Shown here: positions 43,252 to 50,859 of the stretch, piece by piece
Layout of the letters: each line of letters starts with the position of its first letter
Position numbering within the stretch: the first letter of the stretch is position 1
Assembly: GCA_013204045.1 (NCBI GenBank)
Contig: JABMOQ010000123.1
Coordinates: 1 to 50,859, forward strand
Direction of reading: 5' to 3'
DNA from: Rhodospirillaceae bacterium
GTDB lineage: Bacteria; Pseudomonadota; Alphaproteobacteria; Rhodospirillales; JABHCV01
DNA: 50,859 nucleotides
Program-made: the position numbers and the translations under genes
Notes under the pieces: generated by a model
The model's database searches: none
What the model was told of the DNA's origin: nothing
The model's input: only the letters and a program-made list of their open reading frames with translations

Positions 43252-44493
43252 ATGTCAAAATATTCGAAATTTCTTTCCGTGCTGGCGTGCGGCGCGGTCG
43301 TAACAAGCCTTGCCGTTGGCCCGACCGAGGCCAAGGTCGAGGGTGACACCATCACACTAGGTGCGCCGCTGTCGTTTACTGGCAAATATGCCACCGCCGG
43401 CAAGCACACCAAGAACGGCTATGATCTTGCTATTGCCAAGATCAACGAAGCCGGAGGCGTCAAGTCCGGCGGCAAGACCTATAAACTCGCCGTTCAATAC
43501 TACGACGACGAATCCACCTCGGCCCGTACCGCCCAATTGGTGGAACGCTTGGTCAAGCAGGATGGAATCCAGTTTTTACTTGGGCCCTACGGTTCCGGCC
43601 CGACGGCCGCCATGGCGCCCGTCGTCGAACAGCTTCAGGTGCCGATGGTTGAAGGCAACGGTGCGTCGCGTTCCATCTTTAACAAGGGGTACAAGTATAC
43701 CTTCGCCGTGTTGTCCACGTCAGAACAGTATCTCGCCGAAACCCTTACACTGGCGGCCGAATGGGCCAAGTCCAATGGCCGTGATCCCGCTTCGCTTACG
43801 GTGGCGTTGGCCATGGAAAACGATCCGTTTTCCCAGGACATTCGCGCTGGCTTGCTTGACGATGCCAAGAAATACGGCATGAAGGTCATTATTGATGACA
43901 AGCTGCCGCCGGAACTGAACGACATGTCGGCGACGTTGACCAAGGTAAAGGCTTTGAAGCCCGACATCCTGGCGGTGTCTGGGCATTCCAAGGGGGCCAC
44001 GCTGGTCATCCGTCAGTATTCGGAAATGCAGGTCAACGTGCCAATCCTTTCCATGACCCATTGCGATTCGGCGGATATTGCCAAGAATTTTGGCGACAAG
44101 GCCGAATACGCGCTCTGCGGGGCACAGTGGGATCCGAACATGGCTTACAAGGATAGCCTGTTTGGTTCGGCTAGGGATTATGCCAATACCTTCAAAAAGA
44201 CATACGACTACGACGCCCCGTATCAGTCGGCTGAATCCTCGGCGGCCGTTCAGGTCTATGTGGATGCCTTCCAGCGGGCCAAGTCTCTTTCCGCCAAGGA
44301 CGTACGTGACGCCCTTGCGGACACAAAAATGCAGACTTTCTATGGAAATATCGATTTTGACGAAACCGGCAAGAACACCGCCAAGCCGATGGTTCTGCTT
44401 CAGGTGCAGGGAGGGAAATACATCCCAGTTGCACCCAGCAAATTTGCCGCCGCAAAGGCGATCATTCCAATTCCGACATGGGACAAGCGCTAA
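43252..44493 (+). CDS. livK: LIV-type ABC transporter substrate-binding protein (system 2)
   Basis: Periplasmic type I binding protein of 413 residues. A Sec signal peptide ends near PTEA (residue 27). The mature part opens DTITLGAPLSFTGKYATAG. GPYGSGPTAAMAP and LAVSGHSKGATLVIRQ are typical of the amino-acid/amide family. The frame is open to 43117, but GGGAGG precedes the ATG at 43252. First gene of the second operon, unlike system 1 in using Sec rather than Tat export and having a stronger leader. Confidence 0.92.
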   Translation: MSKYSKFLSVLACGAVVTSLAVGPTEAKVEGDTITLGAPLSFTGKYATAGKHTKNGYDLAIAKINEAGGVKSGGKTYKLAVQYYDDESTSARTAQLVERLVKQDGIQFLLGPYGSGPTAAMAPVVEQLQVPMVEGNGASRSIFNKGYKYTFAVLSTSEQYLAETLTLAAEWAKSNGRDPASLTVALAMENDPFSQDIRAGLLDDAKKYGMKVIIDDKLPPELNDMSATLTKVKALKPDILAVSGHSKGATLVIRQYSEMQVNVPILSMTHCDSADIAKNFGDKAEYALCGAQWDPNMAYKDSLFGSARDYANTFKKTYDYDAPYQSAESSAAVQVYVDAFQRAKSLSAKDVRDALADTKMQTFYGNIDFDETGKNTAKPMVLLQVQGGKYIPVAPSKFAAAKAIIPIPTWDKR

Positions 44494-44511
44494 TATCTAA
44501 CTCATGAAAGT

Positions 44512-44537
44512 CCCGCCCCGGTTTGTTCCGGGGCGGG
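44512..44537 (+). terminator. Attenuator-like hairpin between livK and livH (system 2)
   Basis: Perfect 10-bp stem CCCGCCCCGG with CCGGGGCGGG around a TTTGTT loop, followed by GGGCCTTTTCCC. Same position and purpose as the hairpin in system 1: excess binding protein over membrane parts. Confidence 0.75.
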
Positions 44538-44551
44538 GGCCTTTTCCCACC

Positions 44552-45454
44552 ATGATCGATAATTTTTTAATTTTATTCGATGCGCCGGTCTTTGCAGTGC
44601 AATTGCTGATTGATGGCCTGCTGGTCGGTGCCCTGTTTGCACTGGTCGCCTATGGAATGGCGCTGGTATGGGGGGTGATGAACATCATCAACATTGCCCA
44701 GGGTGAATTTGTCATTATGGGCGGTTACGTCGCCCTTACAGTCGCTAACGTAGGCATCCCCATCGTATTTGGCCTACCCCTTGCTTTCATAGTCCTGTTC
44801 TTCGCCGGCTGGCTGGTCTTCCGAATCGTGATCTGCCGCGTTGTTGACCAGGATCTGTTTACTTCCATTCTCGCCACGTTTGGCATTTCCATCCTGCTGC
44901 AGCAGTTGATGAACCAGATATTCACCGCAGATGTTCGCACGTTGGAATCCGGGCTTGGCATGTGGTTTGTCCTGGATAATATGGTGACGATCAGCCAGAT
45001 CAAAGTCGTGACGTTTGTTGTCGCTTTGGCCTTCGGCGCGGCTATCATAATGTTCATGAAGACATCCCGCCTGGGGCAATCCATCCGGGCCACGGCCCAG
45101 AACGCGCGCGCGGCGCGCATCATGGGCATTAATACGGATCGTGTTTATGCCTTTACCTATGCCTTGAATGCGGCCATTTGCGGGGCGGCGGGGGCTTTGG
45201 TGGTGATGACCTGGCTGGTTCATCCCTTTGGCGGCCTGGCCTATACTGTCCGCTCCTTCATGATCGTCGTAATAGCCGGGCTCGGCAACTTTCCAGCCGT
45301 GGTTGCCGCCGGGATCGGCCTAGGCGCGCTCGAGAATTATGCCGGGTTCATGCTCGGCACTGAGTTCCAGATGGCGTTCATTTTTGGCCTTCTGGTCGCG
45401 ATCCTGGTCTGGCGTAATTTCCGTCTGAAAAAACAAAGAATGGTTCTTAAATGA
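44552..45454 (+). CDS. livH: LIV-type ABC transporter permease LivH (system 2)
   Basis: Permease of 300 residues with GLLVGALFALVAYGMALVWGVMNIINIAQGEFVIMGGY near the N terminus and the RLGQSIRATAQNARAARIMGI loop. The frame opens at 44504, inside the hairpin; the ATG at 44552 is preferred on family length. Overlaps livM by 4 bp. Confidence 0.9.
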   Translation: MIDNFLILFDAPVFAVQLLIDGLLVGALFALVAYGMALVWGVMNIINIAQGEFVIMGGYVALTVANVGIPIVFGLPLAFIVLFFAGWLVFRIVICRVVDQDLFTSILATFGISILLQQLMNQIFTADVRTLESGLGMWFVLDNMVTISQIKVVTFVVALAFGAAIIMFMKTSRLGQSIRATAQNARAARIMGINTDRVYAFTYALNAAICGAAGALVVMTWLVHPFGGLAYTVRSFMIVVIAGLGNFPAVVAAGIGLGALENYAGFMLGTEFQMAFIFGLLVAILVWRNFRLKKQRMVLK

Positions 45455-46497
45455 CGAGGAATCGAAAGTACGTTTTTTATGGCCTGATTTTTGTTCTGGC
45501 ACTGGCGGCCCCCTTTCTGGCACCTGATTATCAGACCCAACTTGCGTTCCTTTGGCTGATGATCCTGTTTGCGCTGACCTGGGATATCATGGGCGGACAG
45601 ATGGGGTACAATTCCTTCGGCAACGTAGTGTTTTTTGGTATCGGCATGTACACCACTGCCGTTACACAGCGAAATCTATATTTCGAGGTCGAGCAGTATG
45701 TCAGCGTGTCCGGTCTTGTCGATGCCGTGACGCCAAGTCAGTACGTGACGGGAATGTTTTTAGGCATGGGCGCCGGGGCAATATTGGCGGTTTTCATAGC
45801 CTTCATCCTGGGCATTGGGATTTTGGGATTGCGCGGCCACTACTTCGCCATTTGCACCCTGGGGCTGACCATTGCGGCCGGTGAAACCGCGGGCGGCATC
45901 GACTACATTGGCGGCGGATCGGGTATGGTGGCGCCGGTGTTTCCGTTGGCCCTGGGGGAAAAAGGCATCTTCTTTTATTATGTTTTAATGACCTTGGCGG
46001 TCATGACGTTTGTTGTTTTTCAAAGGCTTTATTCCAGCCAGTTTGGCCTGGCTATCAACGCTATCCGCGACGATGAAGACAAGGCCGAGGCCATGGGTTT
46101 GCACACCACCCGATATAAGGCAGTGGCCTGGTGTGCATCGGCATTCTTTCTGGGTGCTGCAGGCGGCGCGACGGGCAATCTTGTCGGCTTCATTGATCCC
46201 CTGGATGTTGCATTTGCAGGCTCGACATTTGGGGTCTGGATGGTTTTGATGGCCATTCTTGGCGGCAAGGGAACCATGTGGGGTCCGGTGATTGGCGCCG
46301 CCGTTTTTCACATCACCCAGGAGTTGTTCTGGACCTACCTGTTTGGCTGGCAGCGGGTCGCCTTGGGCGCATTGATTGTCATTATCGTGGTGTTTTTCCC
46401 AAAAGGAATCATGGGCTTTTTGCACCATCATTGGCCACAACTGTTTGGACAGACGGTTGATGAAGCTTCCTCCAGCGAGCGGGAGGGCAAGGCATGA
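45451..46497 (+). CDS. livM: LIV-type ABC transporter permease LivM (system 2)
   Basis: Permease of 348 residues with the LivM features WDIMGGQMGYNSFGNVVFFGIG, GLRGHYFAICTLGLTIA and the loop SQFGLAINAIRDDEDKAEAMGL. The soluble C-terminus is Ser/Glu-rich. Overlaps livG by 4 bp; all four downstream genes are tightly coupled. Confidence 0.91.
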   Translation: MTRNRKYVFYGLIFVLALAAPFLAPDYQTQLAFLWLMILFALTWDIMGGQMGYNSFGNVVFFGIGMYTTAVTQRNLYFEVEQYVSVSGLVDAVTPSQYVTGMFLGMGAGAILAVFIAFILGIGILGLRGHYFAICTLGLTIAAGETAGGIDYIGGGSGMVAPVFPLALGEKGIFFYYVLMTLAVMTFVVFQRLYSSQFGLAINAIRDDEDKAEAMGLHTTRYKAVAWCASAFFLGAAGGATGNLVGFIDPLDVAFAGSTFGVWMVLMAILGGKGTMWGPVIGAAVFHITQELFWTYLFGWQRVALGALIVIIVVFFPKGIMGFLHHHWPQLFGQTVDEASSSEREGKA

Positions 46498-47234
46498 GCA
46501 TGCTTCAGGTATCCAATGCTTCCAAATCATTTGGTGGCGTGCTCGCTAACCGCGATATTTCCATTGAAGTTCCGGAAGGCAAAATTATTGGTCTGATCGG
46601 CCCCAATGGGTCGGGCAAAACGACGTTATTTAACTCTATCGTCGGATATCATCCGCTGGATTCTGGTTCGGTTCGATTTCAGGGCAGTGAAATTTCAAAG
46701 ATGATCGTGCCCCAGATCGCCCGACTTGGCTTGTTGCGCACATTTCAGCAAACCCGCATCTACGGCAAGATGACTTGCGTACAAAATATGCAGATCAGCA
46801 TTCCGCACAGAAATACAAACATCGGTCACATGTTTGCCAAGTTACCGCCGGAAGTAATGGAAAAGGCCGATCATCTGCTTGATTTTGTCGGCCTTTTTTC
46901 CAAGCGCAAACTTCTCGCCGGTGACCTGTCTTTCGGCCAGCAGAAGCTGCTGGAATTTGCCATGGCTTTGATGAACGACCCGAAACTGCTGTTGCTGGAC
47001 GAGCCGACGGCCGGTATCAACCCGACCCTGATTAACGGGCTGATTGATCGGCTGAAACGGGCCAACGCAGATTTTGGAATCACTTTGTTGGTCATCGAAC
47101 ACAACATGCGCGTCATCATGAATTTGGCCGAACACATCTATTGTCTGGCCCACGGCGAACTGTTGGCCGAGGGCAATCCTGAATCGGTGCAGAACGATCA
47201 GCGCGTCATCGACGCCTATTTAGGCGCACACTGA
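46494..47234 (+). CDS. livG: LIV-type ABC transporter ATP-binding protein LivG (system 2)
   Basis: A 246-residue ATPase with Walker A GPNGSGKTT, signature LSFGQQKLLE (Phe replaces the usual Gly, as in many LivG), Walker B LLLLDEPTAGINP and H-loop VIEHNM. Overlaps the start of livF by one base. Confidence 0.91.
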   Translation: MSMLQVSNASKSFGGVLANRDISIEVPEGKIIGLIGPNGSGKTTLFNSIVGYHPLDSGSVRFQGSEISKMIVPQIARLGLLRTFQQTRIYGKMTCVQNMQISIPHRNTNIGHMFAKLPPEVMEKADHLLDFVGLFSKRKLLAGDLSFGQQKLLEFAMALMNDPKLLLLDEPTAGINPTLINGLIDRLKRANADFGITLLVIEHNMRVIMNLAEHIYCLAHGELLAEGNPESVQNDQRVIDAYLGAH

Positions 47235-48106
47235 TGGCGGAAGAGCCCGGAACCCCCAAAAAAGGCATCAGCGGATATGGCAAGGGCAGCGTCGATACGG
47301 TGCTGTCGGTCGATGATGTGGCTCGTGATGCCGAAAAGCTGTCGGCGAACAAGCCACCCAAACAGCAACTGACAGAACTGACCAAGGGAGAAGCATTTCT
47401 TTCTATCGATGGCCTCGTCGCCGGGTACGGCAAGATGGAGATTATCCATAACTTTGATCTGCGCGTCGGTGCCGGTCAGTCACTGTGCCTGATTGGGCCG
47501 AACGGGGCTGGCAAGTCAACGATCCTGCATTCCATCTACGGCTTCACCAACATTACCGGCGGCGTCATCAGCGTCAACGGTAATGACATCACCCGGCTCA
47601 GCCCCAATGACAAACTTAAAAATGCCGGTATCGCCTATATTCTTCAGGACAATTCCGTCTTTCCCGACATGACAGTCGAGGAGAATCTGCTCATGGGCGG
47701 GTTTTTGAAAGATTCCACCGATGAGGCGCACGCCGCAGCCGAGCGTGTTTTCGAGAAATATTCACGCCTGAAAGATCGTCGCGACCAGCGGGCTGGCGTC
47801 TTATCGGGCGGCGAACGGCGTTTGCTGGAAATTTCCCGTGCCCTGATAATGGAACCAGACGTGCTGCTGGTCGATGAGCCGTCAATCGGGCTAGAGCCGC
47901 GGTTTATCGACATGGTGTTCGAGATTTTGGACGATCTTCAAAATCACGAAGGAAAGACCATCATCATGGTCGAACAAAACGCCAAGAAGGGACTGGAATT
48001 CGCCGATATTGGCTACGTGCTGGTATCAGGAGAACTGGCCATGGCCGGCACGGGAGATGAATTGCTGGAAGACCCGGAAATCGGACGGCTATTCCTCGGT
48101 GGTTAA
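47234..48106 (+). CDS. livF: LIV-type ABC transporter ATP-binding protein LivF with N-terminal extension (system 2)
   Basis: A 290-residue ATPase. Walker A GPNGAGKST, signature LSGGERRLLE, Walker B VLLVDEPSIGLEP and VEQN near the H-loop. The core begins only at about residue 54 (AFLSIDGLVAGYG). The first 50 residues, rich in Gly, Lys, Ser and Asp (GISGYGKGSVDTVLSVDDVA), are not part of the usual LivF, which is about 235 residues. They are probably a soluble appendage of unknown role. Its stop interlocks with the antiporter gene (TTAA). Confidence 0.88.
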   Translation: MAEEPGTPKKGISGYGKGSVDTVLSVDDVARDAEKLSANKPPKQQLTELTKGEAFLSIDGLVAGYGKMEIIHNFDLRVGAGQSLCLIGPNGAGKSTILHSIYGFTNITGGVISVNGNDITRLSPNDKLKNAGIAYILQDNSVFPDMTVEENLLMGGFLKDSTDEAHAAAERVFEKYSRLKDRRDQRAGVLSGGERRLLEISRALIMEPDVLLVDEPSIGLEPRFIDMVFEILDDLQNHEGKTIIMVEQNAKKGLEFADIGYVLVSGELAMAGTGDELLEDPEIGRLFLGG

Positions 48107-49806
48107 TCGCTGCTGATCAGAAACAATGCCAAATAAACACCCAGTAGCACGATGACCCACTGCACCATGGAACCGACCAGGGCGGTTCGGGCCAGGGCGC
48201 TGTTGGGGCCGTTAAAGCGGAACGTCAGGCCGATAATGGCGGTGACGATCCCAAGTCCGAATTTCCTTATAGACTGATCAAGGGGACCGAAGACAGTCTT
48301 GAAAGCCTGCACCGCTTTCGGCAAACCCATGCGATAGGACCATTCCGCATCTATATTGATGCCGGGAAGCTCCGGCGGATAGATGTGCATCAGTTTCAGG
48401 ATGGTAAACGCCAATGCCGAGAAGAACAGCAACTGTGTCTGGGTCAGAACGTGGGCGGCAGTGTAGGGAGCATAGTCCACCGGGAACGGTAGCATGCTGT
48501 AGAGCACCCACGGATAGGAGCCGTTAAATACGCAGATAATGGCGGCCAGCCCCATGGCGATGAGCATGTTGGTCGGCGCTTCCTTGCAGCGAATGCCCGA
48601 ATCATGGGCGAAAAAGGCGAAGAATGGAATTTTGATGCCGGCATGGTGGAACACGCCAGCCGATGCAAACAGCAATGCCAGCCAGACAAGTTCGTAGCCT
48701 TCATCCAGGGCGGCGACCATGACCATGGATTTGGACACGAAACCAGAGAACAGCGGGAAGGCGGAAATGGAAGCCGCCCCGATGATGCAGAAAAAGGCGG
48801 TCTTGGGCATGGATTTGTAAAGTCCCCCCAGGGCTGAGCCGTCCATCTTGCCGGTCCGGTACAATACCGCCCCCATGGACATGAACAGCAGGCCCTTGAA
48901 GATAACGTCATTGAAGGCATGACTGATGGCCCCGTTCATGGCCAACTCGCTGCCGATGCCGATACCGACGACCATGAACCCGATCTGGTTGATCAGGCTG
49001 TAGGCGAGCACCCGGCGCAGGTCATTCTCGATGACGGCGAAGAAAATCGGGAACATGGCCATGGTCGCGCCAATATAAACAAGGATTTCCGTTCCCGCAT
49101 AACTGCGGGCCAGGGCATAGACGGCGACCTTGGTGGTGAAGGCACTCAAGTAAACGGTGCCCGACGGTGTCGCTTCCGGATAGGCATCAGTTAGCCAGTT
49201 GTGGAGAAGCGGGAAGGCACATTTTATTCCGAATGCGAGGAAAATCAGCTGCGAAGCCAGGCTACCGTCAAGCCCGATATGGGTGAAGGCAATGGTGCCG
49301 GTGTTATGCAGTCGCAACAGCACACCGGCCAGCAGAATGACGCCGGATAAAACCTGAATGATGATGTAGCGCATGGCGGCGCTGTTGGCGCGCTCGGTGT
49401 TGCGGGCCAAAACAAGAAACACCGAGGTCAGCGCCAACATTTCCCAGAACACGAACAGGCTGATCATGTCGCCGACGAAAACGGCTCCCAGTGCACTGCC
49501 GGCATACATAACGCCGGCCACATGCTCACCGCTGTTTTTGACGTGAATGGAATAGATAGCGCCAATAAAGGCCGCCAAATGGAAAAGATAGCCAAACAGC
49601 ATGCTGAGGCGGTCGGCCTTGAAAACAGTTAACGTATAGTCAAAAACCGCGAGCGAGATCACCGTATCGGTGGGCAGGATATAAAGATTCCAGGCCCCAA
49701 TCAGCGGAATTGACAGCATCAGCAATTGCCGCGCCATGCCGCGGGTCAGCATGACGCCTGCGGCACCAATATAGAATATCAAGAAAGGTGCGACGCTACT
49801 TGTCAT
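48103..49806 (-). CDS. Mrp-like Na+/H+ antiporter subunit D
   Basis: A 567-residue polytopic protein of the NuoL/M/N and MrpA/D superfamily. The region FVFWEMLALTSVFLVLARN carries the conserved Glu, and AFGIKCAFPLLHNWLTDAYPEATPSGTVYLSAFTTKVAVYAL carries the conserved Lys and Pro of the proton path. A C-terminal extension of about 100 residues follows the core. Part of a group of antiporter-like genes in which it lies last; the small 82-residue gene overlaps its start by 11 bp. It pumps ions or is part of a multi-subunit complex; which one cannot be settled here. Confidence 0.85.
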   Translation of the reverse strand: MTSSVAPFLIFYIGAAGVMLTRGMARQLLMLSIPLIGAWNLYILPTDTVISLAVFDYTLTVFKADRLSMLFGYLFHLAAFIGAIYSIHVKNSGEHVAGVMYAGSALGAVFVGDMISLFVFWEMLALTSVFLVLARNTERANSAAMRYIIIQVLSGVILLAGVLLRLHNTGTIAFTHIGLDGSLASQLIFLAFGIKCAFPLLHNWLTDAYPEATPSGTVYLSAFTTKVAVYALARSYAGTEILVYIGATMAMFPIFFAVIENDLRRVLAYSLINQIGFMVVGIGIGSELAMNGAISHAFNDVIFKGLLFMSMGAVLYRTGKMDGSALGGLYKSMPKTAFFCIIGAASISAFPLFSGFVSKSMVMVAALDEGYELVWLALLFASAGVFHHAGIKIPFFAFFAHDSGIRCKEAPTNMLIAMGLAAIICVFNGSYPWVLYSMLPFPVDYAPYTAAHVLTQTQLLFFSALAFTILKLMHIYPPELPGINIDAEWSYRMGLPKAVQAFKTVFGPLDQSIRKFGLGIVTAIIGLTFRFNGPNSALARTALVGSMVQWVIVLLGVYLALFLISSD

Positions 49807-50044
49807 AGTAGTCTTCCTTACGCATCACCACTTTTCGCATTTCCTTGGCCACCAACACCAAAATCACACAGGCAAAGAATCCATAGACCCCGTAGAACCC
49901 GAACAGGACCTCCCACGGATGGTCGATATGGCGGTAAATGAAAAATTCAGCGACGATTGACAGGCCGCAGACGACGAATAAGGCGCCGATGACGCGCTTG
50001 ACATTTTTCGGATCGTCGAACATGTGTTTCTTTTGATCGCTCAT
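49796..50044 (-). CDS. Small two-helix membrane protein of the antiporter cluster
   Basis: The 82-residue protein has two membrane helices (about residues 17-37 and 48-70) between charged ends (MSDQKKHMFDDPKN and MRKVVMRKEDYYDK). Not recognised as MrpC, E, F or G. It overlaps both neighbours (11 bp and 4 bp), so it is translated with them and probably belongs to the same complex. Confidence 0.75.
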   Translation of the reverse strand: MSDQKKHMFDDPKNVKRVIGALFVVCGLSIVAEFFIYRHIDHPWEVLFGFYGVYGFFACVILVLVAKEMRKVVMRKEDYYDK

Positions 50045-50859
50045 TTGCTCACCAGCATTTTCATCAGGTCATAAACTGGGTCAGGATAGAAAAACAACAC
50101 CACGCAGCCAATAGACGTGACACCTATTGCCAGCAGGATGGGCAAGGGCGCTTCCTTGATGGGGGCTGGTTTGCCGTCACCGCCGAAAAAGGCCCGAAAA
50201 GGGATCGGCAGCAAGTAGGCCACATTGAGCAGCGATGAGGCCATCAGGATACCGACGAGAAAAAGTTTATCTGCTTCCAATGCCCCCAAAGCCAGATACC
50301 ACTTGCTCCACACCCCGCCCATGGGTGGCAGCCCGATAACGCTTAAGGATCCGATCAGGAAAGCCAGCATGGTTACCGGCATGGCCCGGCCCAATCCTCG
50401 CATCTGACTGATTTCTGTTTTGTGGCTGGCAACCATGATGGCCCCGGCACAGAAGAACAGGGTGATTTTTCCGAATGCATGGGTAGCGATATGCATGCCG
50501 CCACCGATGATGCCTAAGGAATTTGCCAGCATGGCCCCAAGGATGATGTAGGAAAGCTGGCTGACGGTAGAATAGGCGAGCCGGGCTTTCAGGTTGTCCC
50601 GGGTCATGGCGACCAGTGACGAGACGATGATGGTCAGGGCCGCCATGTATTGCAAAAATTCATGGGTGCCGATTCTACTCAGGAAATCGACGCCGAATAT
50701 ATAGACAGATACTTTCAACACCGTGAACACACCGGCCTTGACCACGGCGACGGCGTGCAGAAGGGCGCTGACCGGCGTCGGCGCCACCATGGCCGCGGGC
50801 AGCCAGCGGTGAAACGGCATCAGGGCGGCCTTGCCAATGCCGAAGATGTAGAGCAGCAG
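50041..50859 (-). CDS. Mrp/NuoM-like antiporter subunit, 5' end beyond the window
   Basis: Incomplete: 272 codons of the C-terminal part are visible and the frame is still open at the edge (LLLYIFGIGKAAL precedes the first visible Met). The segment MPFHRWLPAAMVAPTPVSALLHAVAVVKAGVF is the conserved proton-antiporter core with the catalytic Lys. Then come STVSQLSYIILGAM, HIATHAFGKITLFFCAGAIM and GLPPMGGVWSKWYL. It is a second MrpD/NuoM-type subunit alongside the 567-residue one. Its last 4 bp overlap the small membrane-protein gene. Confidence 0.85.
   Translation of the reverse strand: MLLYIFGIGKAALMPFHRWLPAAMVAPTPVSALLHAVAVVKAGVFTVLKVSVYIFGVDFLSRIGTHEFLQYMAALTIIVSSLVAMTRDNLKARLAYSTVSQLSYIILGAMLANSLGIIGGGMHIATHAFGKITLFFCAGAIMVASHKTEISQMRGLGRAMPVTMLAFLIGSLSVIGLPPMGGVWSKWYLALGALEADKLFLVGILMASSLLNVAYLLPIPFRAFFGGDGKPAPIKEAPLPILLAIGVTSIGCVVLFFYPDPVYDLMKMLVSK

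Overview
The window looks like chromosomal DNA of a Gram-negative alphaproteobacterium, most likely of the Rhodospirillales type. This is inferred from protein family content and arrangement, because no rRNA is present. Supporting content: a complete Flp/Tad pilus locus using the CpaA-F gene set, an LdtR-type MarR regulator, KDO and heptose sugar phosphatases (so an LPS outer membrane), flavin prenyltransferase UbiX, a PutA without a DNA-binding domain, two branched-chain-amino-acid-type ABC operons, and an Mrp-like antiporter cluster. No tRNA, rRNA or CRISPR array was seen.

Layout. 1-245: a compact element with perfect 30-bp terminal inverted repeats (MITE-like), followed by a nitrilase. 1295-1591: non-coding, with a strong promoter-like sequence and a possible small RNA. 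1592-8000: hemN and a class III phosphodiesterase; a hydroxypyruvate-isomerase-like gene convergent with an FAA hydrolase; a divergent pair of envelope glycosyltransferases (GT87-like and GT9-like). The GT9-like gene carries a perfect 16-bp parS palindrome near its start, suggesting an origin-proximal location. 8000-21150: Tad pilus locus split into several units: flp-cpaA (+), cpaB-cpaC-cpaD-tadZ-tadA-tadB-tadC (-), a PilZ gene (+), tadG and two tadE-like genes (-), tadD (+). 21240-24224: Crp/Fnr regulator, LdtR-like regulator and an Hpt-REC-REC-GGDEF diguanylate cyclase. 24221-30348: nadB, a degenerate SDR protein and a GmhB-like phosphatase; an M20 amidohydrolase convergent with gcdH; a membrane protein of unknown function. 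30456-35055: first LIV-type ABC operon (-). 35179-43078: kdsC, ubiX, putA, two lipoproteins, an alpha/beta hydrolase, an orphan flagellar-rod-like gene with an unknown partner, and an orphan Panacea/SocA-like gene. 43252-48106: second LIV-type ABC operon (+). 48103-50859: Mrp/NuoM-like antiporter genes (-), the last one running off the window.

How the genes may work together. The pilus locus encodes all core parts: pilin, prepilin peptidase, secretin, pilotin-like lipoprotein, ATPase, two platform proteins, localisation ATPase, pseudopilins and TPR lipoprotein. It also contains a PilZ gene, and a diguanylate cyclase lies 2 kb away, so c-di-GMP control of piliation is a reasonable hypothesis. 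A cAMP-type layer is also possible: a Crp/Fnr gene sits next to tadD, a Crp-like box lies in the tadG/tadD promoter region, and a cyclic-nucleotide-phosphodiesterase-like gene is nearby. The two ABC operons, amidohydrolase, GcdH and PutA point to growth on amino acids. The genome is compact: five of eight convergent gene pairs end with stop codons interlocked in a 4-bp overlap.
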